Below are positions 9,639-18,707 of a stretch of DNA of 64,000 nucleotides, piece by piece. Positions within the stretch are counted from its first letter, which is position 1. The number at the start of each line of letters is the position of its first letter. A program made the position numbers and the translations under genes. This stretch comes from Microbulbifer pacificus (GTDB lineage Bacteria > Pseudomonadota > Gammaproteobacteria > Pseudomonadales > Cellvibrionaceae). The notes below the pieces were generated by a model that saw nothing but the letters and a program-made list of their open reading frames with translations, ran no database searches and was not told where the DNA came from. The DNA lies in contig NZ_CP137555.1 in assembly GCF_033723955.1 (NCBI RefSeq), positions 1 to 64,000 of the forward strand, in the 5' to 3' direction.

Positions 9639-11116
9639 TGACGGTGCTAGCGGTAAAACGTCTGCCTTACGCCTTCGCCAAGCGCCATCAGGTGCTGCTG
9701 GCGGAAGTGGAGGGCACGCCGGTGCTGCAATATGTGGCGCCGCTGAATCCCTCTGTACTGGCTGAGGTACAGCGGTTGTGCGAGCTGCCGCTGGGTATTG
9801 CCGCGGTGGATCAGGGTAGCTTCCAGCAATCCCTGCAACGGCAGTATGAAAACCGCGAGGGTGGCAATCTTTCCGACGTGGAAAGCCTCGGTGAGGATCT
9901 GGATCTGGCCGCGGTGGCCGATTCGCTGCCGGAAACCGAAGACCTGCTGGAGCAGGAAGACGACGCGCCCATCGTCAAACTGATCAATGCCATTTTTGCC
10001 GAGTCCCTGAAGCAGGGGGCTTCGGATATCCATATCGAAACCTTCGAAAAGCGCCTTGTGGTGCGCTTTCGGGTGGACGGTGTGCTGCGCGAAGTGCTGC
10101 AGCCGCGCCGTGCGCTGGCACCGCTATTGGTGTCGCGTATCAAGGTTATGGCAAAGCTGGATATCGCCGAAAAGCGCGTACCCCAGGACGGCCGGATTTC
10201 GCTGCTGATGGGCGGGCGCGAAGTGGATGTGCGGGTATCCACCATGCCGTCTTCCGCCGGCGAGCGTGTGGTGATGCGTCTGCTGGACAAGCAGGCCGGC
10301 AAGATGGACATGCGCAATCTCGGTATGTCCGAGCGCGATCTCAAGGTCATGATGGATCTGCTGGGGCGGCCCCACGGTATCCTGCTGGTGACCGGCCCTA
10401 CCGGTTCCGGTAAAACCACCACCCTTTACGCAGGCCTCGCCAGCATCAATAACCGTGAGAAGAATATCCTCACGGTGGAAGATCCGGTGGAGTACAACCT
10501 GGAGGGCGTCGGCCAGACCCAGGTAAACACCAAGGCGGATATGACGTTCGCCCGCGGTCTGCGTGCCATCCTGCGTCAGGATCCGGATGTGGTGATGGTG
10601 GGGGAGATTCGCGACCTGGAAACCATGCAGATCGCCATTCAGGCGAGTTTGACCGGTCACCTGGTGCTGTCCACGCTGCACACGAACACCGCACTCGGCG
10701 CGGTTACCCGTCTTGTGGATATGGGGATTGAACCCTTCCTGTTGTCGTCCAGTATCATCGGTGTGCTGGCACAGCGGTTGGTGCGGGTGCTCTGTCCGGA
10801 GTGCCGCCAGCCTCACGAAGCGGACGCCTTCGAGTGCCGTATGCTGGGACTGGAGGAGGGGGCTCGTGCCACCATCCACCGCCCCGGTGGCTGCGAAAAA
10901 TGTAACCACAGCGGTTATCTCGGTCGCGTTGGCATCTATGAGCTGGTGCCGGTAAATGAGAGACTGCGGCAGATGATCCACGATCGCGCCTCTGAAAGTT
11001 CGCTGGTTCAGGAAGCCCGCAAACTGGGGCCGAGCATTCGCGACGACGGCATGGCAAAGGTGCTGGCGGGAATCACTTCACTGGAAGAAGTACTGCGGGT
11101 AACCCAGGAGTCCTGA
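9638..11116 (+). CDS. gspE: Type II secretion system cytoplasmic ATPase
   Basis: This 492-residue hexameric ATPase powers pseudopilus assembly at the inner face of the membrane. The N-terminal domain is about 1-110. The catalytic part has Walker [11 protein letters not shown] (about 250), an Asp/His box region, Walker B VGEIRD and a His box [12 protein letters not shown] zinc-binding insertion carries two CxxC pairs (CPEC and CEKC), followed by [12 protein letters not shown]. Length is typical. Translationally coupled to gspD by TAATG overlap and followed one base later by gspF. Confidence 0.97.
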   Translation: MTVLAVKRLPYAFAKRHQVLLAEVEGTPVLQYVAPLNPSVLAEVQRLCELPLGIAAVDQGSFQQSLQRQYENREGGNLSDVESLGEDLDLAAVADSLPETEDLLEQEDDAPIVKLINAIFAESLKQGASDIHIETFEKRLVVRFRVDGVLREVLQPRRALAPLLVSRIKVMAKLDIAEKRVPQDGRISLLMGGREVDVRVSTMPSSAGERVVMRLLDKQAGKMDMRNLGMSERDLKVMMDLLGRPHGILLVTGPTGSGKTTTLYAGLASINNREKNILTVEDPVEYNLEGVGQTQVNTKADMTFARGLRAILRQDPDVVMVGEIRDLETMQIAIQASLTGHLVLSTLHTNTALGAVTRLVDMGIEPFLLSSSIIGVLAQRLVRVLCPECRQPHEADAFECRMLGLEEGARATIHRPGGCEKCNHSGYLGRVGIYELVPVNERLRQMIHDRASESSLVQEARKLGPSIRDDGMAKVLAGITSLEEVLRVTQES

Positions 11117-11117
11117 G

Positions 11118-12338
11118 ATGGGTGCATTCGAGTACACCGCCCTCAATAATGGCGGACGTAAAAATCGCGGTACGCTCGAGGCGGACAGCGCAAAAGCGGC
11201 GCGTCAGCAGTTGCGGGCTAAAGGTCTTATCCCGCTGGAAGTGACTCCGGCGGTAGAATCCACTGCCGCCACCTCATCTGGCAATTTGCTTTCCGGCAGT
11301 CCGGGTCTCGGTATCAAGGCGCTGGCGCTACTGACGCGGCAGATTGCCACGCTATTACGTGCCGGTATTCCCCTTGAAGAAACCCTCGGCGCCATCGCCA
11401 ACCAGAGCCGCAACCAGAAGGTACGACGCATCGTGCTCGCGGTACGTGCCAAGGTACTGGAAGGGCACAGTTTTGCGCAGGCGCTGGGCAGTTTCCCCCG
11501 TGCATTCCCCAAGCTCTACCGTGCCACCGTAGAGGCGGGCGAGCACTCCGGGCATCTGGACGATGTGCTCGAACGCCTGGGTGATTACACCGAGAACCAG
11601 CAGGTGTTCCGCCAAAAGGTACAGCTGGCGCTGATTTACCCGCTGGTGCTGGTGGTCATCTGTGTGCTGGTAGTGACCGGTCTGATGGTATACGTGGTGC
11701 CGGACGTGATCGAAGTGTTCACCGGTACCGGCCAGCAGTTACCCCTCGCCACCCGTATTCTTGTCTCCATCAGCGACTTTATTTCCGCCTGGGGCTGGAT
11801 CATTCCACCGGCAATCGTGCTGTTGGTGGTGTGCTGGATTCTCCTGTTGCGCCAGCCTGGATTCCGCTATCGCTTCCACCACCGGCTGCTCGATATGCCG
11901 GTCATTGGCTGGCTGGTGCGCGGGGGCCAGAGTGCGCGTTACGTGGGTACGCTGGCCATCCTTACCGGGAGCAGTGTGCCATTGGTACAGGCCATGGGCA
12001 TCGCCAGTGGCGTTATGGGAAATGACTATTTGAAAGAGCGGCTGCAGGTTGCGCAGAAATTCGTGCGTGAGGGCGGTAGTCTGCGGCGGGCACTAGAAGA
12101 TGTGGAATACTTCCCGCCGATGATGACCTACATGATTGCCAGCGGCGAGTCCTCCGGGACCCTTGATCAGATGCTGGTGCGGGCGGCGGAGAACCAGGAG
12201 CGGGATCTGCAGGGTGCGGTCACCGCCTTTGTCAGTCTGTTTGAGCCAATCATGTTGCTGGTAATGGCTGGAATCGTGCTGTTTATCGTGATGGCCATCA
12301 TGATGCCCATCATGAGCATGAATCAGTTGGTGGTGTGA
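11118..12338 (+). CDS. gspF: Type II secretion system inner-membrane platform protein
   Basis: This 406-residue polytopic membrane protein couples the GspE ATPase to pseudopilus assembly. It has the usual short N-terminal segment (FEYTALNNGGRKNRGTLEAD), then two T2SSF repeats at about 70-190 and 275-395, with transmembrane helices near 170-190, 220-240 and 375-400. The C-terminus IVMAIMMPIMSMNQLV is characteristic. It begins one base after gspE. An 87-bp gap with two hairpins separates it from gspG. Confidence 0.96.
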   Translation: MGAFEYTALNNGGRKNRGTLEADSAKAARQQLRAKGLIPLEVTPAVESTAATSSGNLLSGSPGLGIKALALLTRQIATLLRAGIPLEETLGAIANQSRNQKVRRIVLAVRAKVLEGHSFAQALGSFPRAFPKLYRATVEAGEHSGHLDDVLERLGDYTENQQVFRQKVQLALIYPLVLVVICVLVVTGLMVYVVPDVIEVFTGTGQQLPLATRILVSISDFISAWGWIIPPAIVLLVVCWILLLRQPGFRYRFHHRLLDMPVIGWLVRGGQSARYVGTLAILTGSSVPLVQAMGIASGVMGNDYLKERLQVAQKFVREGGSLRRALEDVEYFPPMMTYMIASGESSGTLDQMLVRAAENQERDLQGAVTAFVSLFEPIMLLVMAGIVLFIVMAIMMPIMSMNQLVV

Positions 12339-12351
12339 CCACCGCCAGACC

Positions 12352-12399
12352 TGTTCAATAGATGAACAATGCGGCAAAGTACGAAGCTTGCTGGCCGCA
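12352..12399 (+). other. Two hairpins between gspF and gspG
   Basis: TGTTCA-ATAGA-TGAACA (12352-12368) is followed by TGCGGC and GCCGCA arms (12370-12399) enclosing an 18-nt loop. Neither has a T run, so they are unlikely to be terminators. They may be an mRNA processing or stabilising element ahead of the major pseudopilin, which is needed in excess. No promoter is obvious. Confidence 0.35.
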
Positions 12400-12425
12400 C
12401 AATCGCTTAAAGTAAGAGGTGAAAA

Positions 12426-12854
12426 ATGAGAAACATGCGTAAGAGCGGGGGCTTTACCCTGATCGAGATCATGGTGGTGATCGTGATTCTTGGTGTGCTG
12501 GGTGCACTTGTGGTGCCGAACATTATGGGCCGCACCGGCGAGGCACGGGTCAAGGCTGCCACTGTGGATCTGCGTGCCATCTCCACCGCGTTGGATATGT
12601 ACCGTATGGACAATTTCGTTTACCCGAGTTCTGACCAGGGGCTGGAAGCTCTGGTGAGTAAACCTTCCGGTTTTCCAGAAGCCAAGAACTGGACCGAGCC
12701 CTACCTGAAGAAGGCTCCGAAAGACCCCTGGGGCAACCAGTACCAGTACATCAGCCCCGGCAGTTCTGGCCCCTATGACCTGCTCAGCCTGGGTGCCGAT
12801 GGCAAACCCGGTGGTGAGGGCGAAGCCGCCGACCTGGTCGCGTCTGAACTCTGA
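12426..12854 (+). CDS. gspG: Type II secretion major pseudopilin
   Basis: The 142-residue main subunit of the periplasmic pseudopilus. The prepilin-peptidase site is G-F at residues 9-10, followed by TLIEIMVVIVILGVLG with the conserved Glu at +5. The globular domain holds the GspG signature YPSSDQGLEALV and the calcium-loop region ending SLGADGKPGGEGEAADL. AGAGGT just before the ATG is a good ribosome site. It is processed by a GspO/PilD peptidase encoded elsewhere. Confidence 0.97.
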   Translation: MRNMRKSGGFTLIEIMVVIVILGVLGALVVPNIMGRTGEARVKAATVDLRAISTALDMYRMDNFVYPSSDQGLEALVSKPSGFPEAKNWTEPYLKKAPKDPWGNQYQYISPGSSGPYDLLSLGADGKPGGEGEAADLVASEL

Positions 12855-12872
12855 CACTGACCTGAGCCCACC

Positions 12873-13481
12873 ATGCGCGTTGCAGCCCACTGCCAACGGG
12901 GTTTTACCCTGATCGAACTTCTGGTGGTGATTGTCATCATCGCTTCTCTTGCGGGTATGGCAACGCTCTCCCTGAATAATACCGACAGCCGCCACTGGAC
13001 CGGGGAGGTCCAGCGGCTCGGTAACCTCCTGCAGCTGGTGGCAGACCGCGCGCTCATCGATAAAGCCCATTACGGGGTGGTTTTTGAGGAGCGCAGTTAT
13101 CAGGTGGTTCGCTACGACTCCAGCGCCATGAAATGGCAGGAGATCGATTTTTCCGCGGCGCCCAATGTCGCCAATGCCCGCCGTTTTGCCGCCCACCAGC
13201 TTCCACCCAATATGCGCATCGAGGTGCTTTCACAGACTGAGCTGCCGGGTGCCACCAGTGAGCAATCAAGCTTTGGCGGTAACCGCAGTGGCGGTGGTTC
13301 ACGTGGCGACAAAGGCAAAGAGGAGCTGTTACCCCAGTTTGCAGCGCTCTCCAGCGGTGAGGTGCTGCCGGTGGAAATTGGCTTTTTTTTGCTGAAGGAC
13401 GGCAAAGACGGCCGCGGGGCAATCATCTCTTACAGCACTTTGCATGGTATGGAATTGGAGTGGCAGGCCGATGATTACTGA
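12873..13481 (+). CDS. gspH: Type II secretion minor pseudopilin H
   Basis: A 202-residue pseudopilin with the cleavage site in CQRG-FTLIELLVVIVIIASLAG (cleavage after residue 10). The globular part is longer than usual and includes a Gly/Ser/Lys-rich linker near 130-150 (GGNRSGGGSRGDKGKEE). It probably sits in or near the pseudopilus tip complex with I, J and K. It follows gspG by 18 bp and overlaps gspI by 11 bp. Confidence 0.92.
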   Translation: MRVAAHCQRGFTLIELLVVIVIIASLAGMATLSLNNTDSRHWTGEVQRLGNLLQLVADRALIDKAHYGVVFEERSYQVVRYDSSAMKWQEIDFSAAPNVANARRFAAHQLPPNMRIEVLSQTELPGATSEQSSFGGNRSGGGSRGDKGKEELLPQFAALSSGEVLPVEIGFFLLKDGKDGRGAIISYSTLHGMELEWQADDY

Positions 13482-13887
13482 GTGCCGAATTGCCCGACGG
13501 CGGAATGCGGCCAGACAGCATGGCTTTACCCTGGTGGAGGTTCTGGTCGCGCTGGTGATTTTCGGCGTAATTGCCGCCAGCGTATTAAAGACCATGCAGG
13601 ACAGCGTGCGGCAGCAGACTGCCTTGGAAGAGCGCCTTGCTGCCAACTGGGTCGCGCAACAGGCGCTTGCGGAAATTCGCCTGCGCACCGAGTGGCCGCC
13701 ACTGGGGAAGAAGACTGAAAAGGTGACCCTGTCCGAGCGTGAGTGGCAGGTGGCCGCCGAGGTCACGGGCACCAGTGAGCCCAGAATGCGCCATATCGTC
13801 GTGCAGGTGGGCTGGCCGGACAAGCCGCCAATCCTCACCATAGATTCCTGGGTTGCACAGCCCGATGCCACTGCGGTGAGTCCATGA
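13471..13887 (+). CDS. gspI: Type II secretion minor pseudopilin I
   Basis: A 138-residue minor pseudopilin that nucleates the tip complex with GspJ and GspK. The processing site is G-F in RQHG-FTLVEVLVALVIFGV, and the C-terminal domain has WVAQQALAEIRL and the VVQVGWPDKPP ending typical of GspI. I chose the ATG at 13471, which overlaps the gspH stop region by 11 bp and leaves a normal-length leader. An ATG at 13444 is in frame but would lengthen the leader by nine residues. Confidence 0.9.
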   Translation: MITECRIARRRNAARQHGFTLVEVLVALVIFGVIAASVLKTMQDSVRQQTALEERLAANWVAQQALAEIRLRTEWPPLGKKTEKVTLSEREWQVAAEVTGTSEPRMRHIVVQVGWPDKPPILTIDSWVAQPDATAVSP

Positions 13888-14741
13888 GTAGCTCGCAATT
13901 CAGCCGCAGCCGCGGCTTCACTCTTATAGAAATTATGGTGGTGCTGGTGATCGTATCGATCATCGGCATCGGCTCCTATTCGCTGCTGGAATCCTTTTTC
14001 ACCACCGACCGTGTGCTCACCGCCCGTGCCGATGAAATGCGTCGGCTGTCGATGGCCATGTACCGGTTGGATGACGACCTGCGCCAGCTGACGGTACGCC
14101 CGGTCAAAAATGCCTACAGCGGCTATGAGCCGGTATTCCAGGGCGTATCCAATGAATTCGAGTTTACCCGCCTGGGGGCGGCCAACCTGACCGGCGAGCC
14201 CCGGGGCAACCTGCTGCGCCTGCATTACGGCATCGGCTACCCGGAAGAAGATTCGGTGCGCGGGCGGGGGCGAGATCGGGAACAGGATCAGGATGACGAC
14301 ACCACGCTGTTATTACGCAGCCGTTGGCGCATCCTCGATCGTGGCCCGGATTCCGAACCGATCGCGGAACCCATACTCGACGGCATCGTCGATCTGAATG
14401 TGCGCTATTACGATCGAGATACCGAGGTCTGGTTGGCCCAGTGGCCGCCAGCGTCAACGTCCACAACACCGGGTGAGGCGGATCTGCGCCTGCCGGAGGC
14501 GATCGAGATAACCCTGGTAACCCGCAGCGCCGGCGAGATGCGGCGCGTGTTTTCGCTACCTGAATACACCATCGAGTTCGGCGGTGGCTCTGGTTCCGGA
14601 GGCGATGGCGTCGATAACGGCGGCGACAGTGGTGGCGAGGATGATGGCTCTGACGAAGGTGAAGGGCGCAATAGTGATGACGCTGGCAGCCGCGACGACA
14701 GCAGTGATGGCGGCAATGGTGATTCGGAGGCCACACAGTGA
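13884..14741 (+). CDS. gspJ: Type II secretion minor pseudopilin J with acidic tail
   Basis: A 285-residue tip pseudopilin with site SRG-FTLIEIMVVLVIVSIIG and the family segment YRLDDDLRQL. The core ends around residue 232. The last 50 or so residues are a Gly/Ser/Asp/Glu-rich tail with almost no hydrophobic residue, which is unusual for GspJ (usually about 200 residues). The reading frame is open to the overlap with gspK (GTGA), so the tail is a real extension and not a frameshift artefact. It may be a flexible acidic, possibly cation-binding, extension. Confidence 0.93.
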   Translation: MSSSQFSRSRGFTLIEIMVVLVIVSIIGIGSYSLLESFFTTDRVLTARADEMRRLSMAMYRLDDDLRQLTVRPVKNAYSGYEPVFQGVSNEFEFTRLGAANLTGEPRGNLLRLHYGIGYPEEDSVRGRGRDREQDQDDDTTLLLRSRWRILDRGPDSEPIAEPILDGIVDLNVRYYDRDTEVWLAQWPPASTSTTPGEADLRLPEAIEITLVTRSAGEMRRVFSLPEYTIEFGGGSGSGGDGVDNGGDSGGEDDGSDEGEGRNSDDAGSRDDSSDGGNGDSEATQ

Positions 14742-15712
14742 TCCGCGCCGGTCTCAGGCAACAGCGCGGTGTTGCGTTGATCACTGTGCTGCTGGTAATG
14801 GTGATAGCGATTGCGGCGGTCACCCATGCGGTGACCCGCAATCGCCTGGCAATTTCCCGTACCAGCGCCATTCTGGCCAATACCCAGTTGGCCGAGTTCG
14901 TTCAGGGGGCCGAGGCCTGGGCGATCATCGCGTTGGAAAAGGACTTTGAGGAAGATCGGGCCGCGGGTAACGCCAGTGACAACCTGATGGAACGTTGGGC
15001 CCAGCGACTGACGGAATTCAATCCCGGAAATGGGAAAATTCGCATACAAATCAACGACTTGCAGTCCTGTTTTAATGTGAATAATTTAGCCCAGGTTCGA
15101 GCTGGCGGCGGCGCCAACGCAAACAGTGAAATCCTTAAACGGCTTGTGCGCAATCTCGGCGGTAACCAGGAGAGCGCGCTCGCTATCGAAGATTGGGTCG
15201 ATCCGGGCGATACCCCCCTTGCGTCGGACACCGAAGACAGTGGCTATCTTGGGCGGGAGCTGGCACACCGGACTCCAGACACCCTGATTACCGATGTATC
15301 TGAGCTGAGTGCCGTGCAGGGCATTGATGCAGAAGAGTGGCAGCGTATAGAGCCGCAGTTGTGTGCACTGCCGGAGGTCGGCACCAGAATCAATGTGAAT
15401 ACCGCTTCCCAGGAGCTGCTTAGCGCGGTGTTCCCGAGCGCGAATATTCCCGGATTGATCACACAGCGGGAGAGCGGTACCCCTTTTGCGCAGATGGCGG
15501 ACCTGTCTGGGTTCGGGATCAGTGCCGGGGGAGAAGTGGAATTCAACAGCGCGTATTATGTCGCGCATATCGCCGTGCAGCTGGGTCTGGAGCATCGCCA
15601 GTATTGGGAGTCGATTCTCAAGCTGGATTCCAGAACCGGTAGAGTAAAAGTAATACAACGCCAACGGCGTGAATTTTCCGGGCAGTTATTGCAGGAATTA
15701 CTGGGGGATTAA
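14738..15712 (+). CDS. gspK: Type II secretion minor pseudopilin K
   Basis: This 324-residue largest minor pseudopilin caps the tip. The N-terminus QQRG-VALITVLLVMVIA lacks the +5 Glu, as is normal for GspK. The rest has the two-lobed helical insert, the NNLAQVR segment and the helix-hairpin-helix-like part VNTASQELLSAVF. The start is GTG overlapping the gspJ stop (GTGA), giving translational coupling. Confidence 0.95.
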   Translation: MIRAGLRQQRGVALITVLLVMVIAIAAVTHAVTRNRLAISRTSAILANTQLAEFVQGAEAWAIIALEKDFEEDRAAGNASDNLMERWAQRLTEFNPGNGKIRIQINDLQSCFNVNNLAQVRAGGGANANSEILKRLVRNLGGNQESALAIEDWVDPGDTPLASDTEDSGYLGRELAHRTPDTLITDVSELSAVQGIDAEEWQRIEPQLCALPEVGTRINVNTASQELLSAVFPSANIPGLITQRESGTPFAQMADLSGFGISAGGEVEFNSAYYVAHIAVQLGLEHRQYWESILKLDSRTGRVKVIQRQRREFSGQLLQELLGD

Positions 15713-17104
15713 TTGAGCCAGGAACTGAAATTATTGCGCCTGTGGGAGCCGGGTGCCGGTGCGTATGCCGGAGACCAGGAGCTACCTGCCGGCAGCGTAC
15801 TCCTGCAGCACTGGCAACCGGACGGTTGGCATACTGTCGTCACCGACAGCAAATTCCAACGCGCGTTTGCGGCGGATGCGTCCGGGTCGATGCATAGCCA
15901 GGAAGCAGGAACGGCATTGGGCACGGCGGAAGTCGCCGAAGAGACTGCATTCGCTGGCGATGACGACATGGAAACCGCCAGCTCGGCGTCAGCTGAAACT
16001 GGGCTTCTCGCATTCGAGCCCGGCGAGCGCGCTGTGCTCCTCCTCCCCGGCAGCTGGGTGTGGAGTGGGCTGGAAACGGTGCCTCGTGCCGCGCGGCGCC
16101 AGAGCAGTGCGCTCGGCTATATGGTTGAAGACCAGCTGGCCGAAGATGTGGAAGATCTTCATTTTGTATGCGACCCGGTGGCGGGTGACCTCTGTTGTGT
16201 GATGGCCGTTGCCAGCGCCAAGCTGGAGATACTCAAGCAGCAGATCGAGCGCCTGGGTTGGCCGGTAATTGCCGCGATTCCCGAATACCGCGTACTCGCG
16301 GACGGCGCGGGCTCATCGGTCTGGCTGGAGCGGGATAAAGCACATTTCTGGCAGGGTGCCGGGCGTGGTCTTACCGTCAGTCGTCCGCTTGCGGGCATCA
16401 TTGCCGGAAGTCTTTTTGCGGGTGATGACGAAGAGGGCGATGCCGAAGCTGGCGAAGGGGAGGCCTCCTTACGCTTGTATGGGGATATTTCCGAGCTGGA
16501 ACTTGCCACTTTCCAACAGCTAGGCAGTGTCGAGGTTGCCGAAGCCGGTCCCGAGGCCGCTTGGTTGAAGGTGCAGGGCGCTCATATCTTGGGCAACTTA
16601 CTGACCGGGGATTACCAGATTTCCCTGAAAACAGACGCGGGTCCCTGGTGGAAGAAGCCAGCAATCGCCGCTGCTGCCTGCTTTGTGTTGCAGTTGGTGT
16701 TTTTCGCCGGCGCCGGTACCTATTACAAGATTCAGGCGGGCAGGGCAGATGACGCGGCACGCAGTCTGTTCAGTGAAATCTTCCCGGGCGACTCGCCGGG
16801 CATCGATATTCGCCGTCAGATCAACGGCTACCTTAATCAGTCCTCTGGCGGTGGCGGTGAATTTGCCAGCCAATTACAACAATTGAGTGCGGTCTGGGCT
16901 ACCGGCAAGCAGGGCGAGTTGAAACTGCAGTCTCTGCGTTTCGACGGCAATCGCGGCGAATTGGTGCTGCAGTTGCGCGCGGCCAACCTGGGGCAGCTTG
17001 ATGCTGTGGTTGGCAAACTCAATGATGGATCCCAGTTCAAGGCCGAGCTGCTCGCCGCCAATGAATTGGAAGACGGTGTTTCCGGACGAATTCGGCTGCG
17101 CTGA
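15713..17104 (+). CDS. gspL: Type II secretion assembly platform protein L
   Basis: A 463-residue bitopic protein whose cytoplasmic actin-like domain binds GspE and whose periplasmic domain pairs with GspM. The cytoplasmic part has LLPGSWVWSGLETVPRAARR and the E-D-Q-L-A-E-D-V-E-D stretch typical of GspL. The single transmembrane helix is about 309-331. It carries acidic Ala/Glu-rich insertions near residues 55-100 and 235-250, making it longer than most homologues. The start is TTG directly after the gspK stop, supported by a GGGGGA ribosome site about 5 nt upstream; no ATG or GTG fits. Confidence 0.93.
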   Translation: MSQELKLLRLWEPGAGAYAGDQELPAGSVLLQHWQPDGWHTVVTDSKFQRAFAADASGSMHSQEAGTALGTAEVAEETAFAGDDDMETASSASAETGLLAFEPGERAVLLLPGSWVWSGLETVPRAARRQSSALGYMVEDQLAEDVEDLHFVCDPVAGDLCCVMAVASAKLEILKQQIERLGWPVIAAIPEYRVLADGAGSSVWLERDKAHFWQGAGRGLTVSRPLAGIIAGSLFAGDDEEGDAEAGEGEASLRLYGDISELELATFQQLGSVEVAEAGPEAAWLKVQGAHILGNLLTGDYQISLKTDAGPWWKKPAIAAAACFVLQLVFFAGAGTYYKIQAGRADDAARSLFSEIFPGDSPGIDIRRQINGYLNQSSGGGGEFASQLQQLSAVWATGKQGELKLQSLRFDGNRGELVLQLRAANLGQLDAVVGKLNDGSQFKAELLAANELEDGVSGRIRLR

Positions 17105-17175
17105 AACCCGCGCGCAGGATCATCAGTGGGCTGAGTGTCCGTTTAGAAAATAATCAGATAGATCATCGACCAGAT

Positions 17176-17664
17176 ATGAAACAGACGATAGAGCAGTGGC
17201 GCCGGAAATGGGCGGCTCTGCCAGCAAATGACCAGCGTGCGCTGGGAATGCTGGGGTTGTTCCTCGGTGTGATTTTCGTTGTGTTTGGCCTGTTCAAGCC
17301 GGCGCAGTCGTTCTTTGACAATGCCCGTGTTGAAGCCGAGCAGTCGCGGGAGCTGGTGGCGTGGATTGAAAAACAGCGCCCTCAGCTCGAGCGAATTCAG
17401 CGCACCAGTGGCGGCCAGTCTCAGGCCCAGGGGACCTTGTTGCAGCGGGTGACCGCTGCAGCCAACAATCACAAGGTCACCATCAAGCGGTTTGAGCCTG
17501 AGGGTGACGGCCGCATCCGCCTGTGGATCGACGAAGCCCGCTATCAGGATTTGCAGCCCTGGCTCAATACCCTGCTGCAGCAGCGTTTTATCATCCGATC
17601 GGTCAGTGTCGACGCACTGGCGGAGGAGGGGATGGTCTCGGCACGATTGACGCTGGAGCGGTAA
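17176..17664 (+). CDS. gspM: Type II secretion protein M
   Basis: A 162-residue inner-membrane protein that partners GspL. It has a short cytoplasmic N-terminus, one transmembrane helix at about 22-41 (ALGMLGLFLGVIFVVFGLF) and a periplasmic ferredoxin-like domain with the W..LL.QRFIIRSVSVD segment near 130-150. It is the last recognisable gsp gene; no gspN or gspO follows. A 71-bp gap separates it from gspL. Confidence 0.93.
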   Translation: MKQTIEQWRRKWAALPANDQRALGMLGLFLGVIFVVFGLFKPAQSFFDNARVEAEQSRELVAWIEKQRPQLERIQRTSGGQSQAQGTLLQRVTAAANNHKVTIKRFEPEGDGRIRLWIDEARYQDLQPWLNTLLQQRFIIRSVSVDALAEEGMVSARLTLER

Positions 17665-18017
17665 TTCAGTCGACGGCAATCCGTTTTTTCCGCGGCCGGG
17701 TGGCCGCTTCATGAGGCTGCAGCGACGGTTACGAAAGGGTTTTTCTCGCAGTGCCGAGCATGAATAGAAAGCCGGTCTGCGTGGCGGTAGTTGATTGTTC
17801 GTTTCTGGATGCGTGAGGATGTTTTTTGTCCCAGCGTTCGTTTTTTTCGCTGGGTCTTCGGCTTATATTCTAATTTTGTTCGGTATATTGGAATTGTGAC
17901 CCTTTTTTGGCCTTGGGTATGGCGCTGAAGATGCGGAAAATTGGGCTGAAATTACGTCGGAGATGGCGTCAGATTCTCCCTATACTCTAGGGTATTGATG
18001 AGAAGCAGGGGCCGATA
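17665..18017. other. Intergenic region after the gsp operon
   Basis: About 350 bp with no supportable gene. It contains a GC-rich hairpin GCGGCC-GGGT-GGCCGC (17692-17707) with only TTC after it, a second hairpin CCCAGCG-N11-CGCTGGG (17830-17854) with T runs before and inside the loop, and T-rich DNA. Either hairpin could end gsp transcription, but neither is a textbook terminator. A -10-like TATACT at 17981-17986 lies 32 bp before the next gene, without a good -35 box. Confidence 0.4.
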
Positions 18018-18287
18018 ATGCTGTTAAGAGATGCTGGATCCAACCACCTTATCGATGTCGCCGATATCGTCACTCTCTCCAACCCCTATGAGCTGACCGT
18101 GGTCGGTCGTTACCTCTGGGGGGAAGAGGTACAAGACCCTGAGGTGTTCGACAAATCGCAATTGCTTTTCCTGTCAGGTGAGGCATTACCGCGCTGCTGG
18201 CACGACAGTCGTTACCGGGACCGGGAAGTTCGCCGTATCAAGTGTGGCACCCGGATCGACGACAGCGACTACTATCAAGGCGCGTAA
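18018..18287 (+). CDS. Small conserved-looking protein of unknown function
   Basis: 89 residues, soluble, acidic, with no signal peptide or membrane segment. It starts MLLRDAGSNHLIDVADIVTL, and the middle reads like a small beta-rich domain (ELTVVGRYLWGEEVQDPEVF) ending in a charged Arg/Asp tail with two Cys. I do not recognise a family with confidence. Reasons to think it real: an ATG preceded by AGGGGC at suitable distance, a TATACT box 32 bp upstream, and typical codon use. It is monocistronic or the first gene before the DUF2788-like gene 145 bp downstream. Confidence 0.6.
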   Translation: MLLRDAGSNHLIDVADIVTLSNPYELTVVGRYLWGEEVQDPEVFDKSQLLFLSGEALPRCWHDSRYRDREVRRIKCGTRIDDSDYYQGA

Positions 18288-18432
18288 ATAGAAAGGGAGG
18301 TTCTAACCCCATCTGCCGCTAACTCGTGGTTTCGTACCAATAGCTCCTATACAATACGCGCCAATTTTTCTCCGGCTGCTCGACGTCGGGGTGTGATGTT
18401 GGGCCCGAGAATCGAAGCGGAAAATTTGTGCC

Positions 18433-18639
18433 ATGAGCTTTGAGCTGTTTGAAGAGTACTCCCTGTTATTGGGAATTGGCGGTCTGATCCTGTTCATGAT
18501 GTTTATCGTGTGGAATCTGGCCAAGGAGTCCAAAGCCGGGCGTTTTGGCACTTTTATCTTGTTTATTGCCCTCGGCCTGGGTTTGCTGGGCTTTGTGGTG
18601 AAAACCGTACTGGTTGAAGTCATGGGTGTGGGCCAGTAA
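18433..18639 (+). CDS. Small two-helix membrane protein, DUF2788-like
   Basis: 68 residues with two transmembrane helices (about 12-28 and 41-60) joined by a basic loop LAKESKAGRFGT. The pattern GGLILFMMFIVWNLAKESKAG followed by FVVKTVLVEVM resembles the DUF2788 family of small gammaproteobacterial inner-membrane proteins of unknown role. The family call is from memory. The loop suggests both termini face the periplasm. Confidence 0.7.
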   Translation: MSFELFEEYSLLLGIGGLILFMMFIVWNLAKESKAGRFGTFILFIALGLGLLGFVVKTVLVEVMGVGQ

Positions 18640-18707
18640 GGTCTCAGTGACTCCTGGCCCGCTGCTAACGCGAGTCGGATACAGGGAGCGTTCGCCGGAA
18701 TCGTCTT

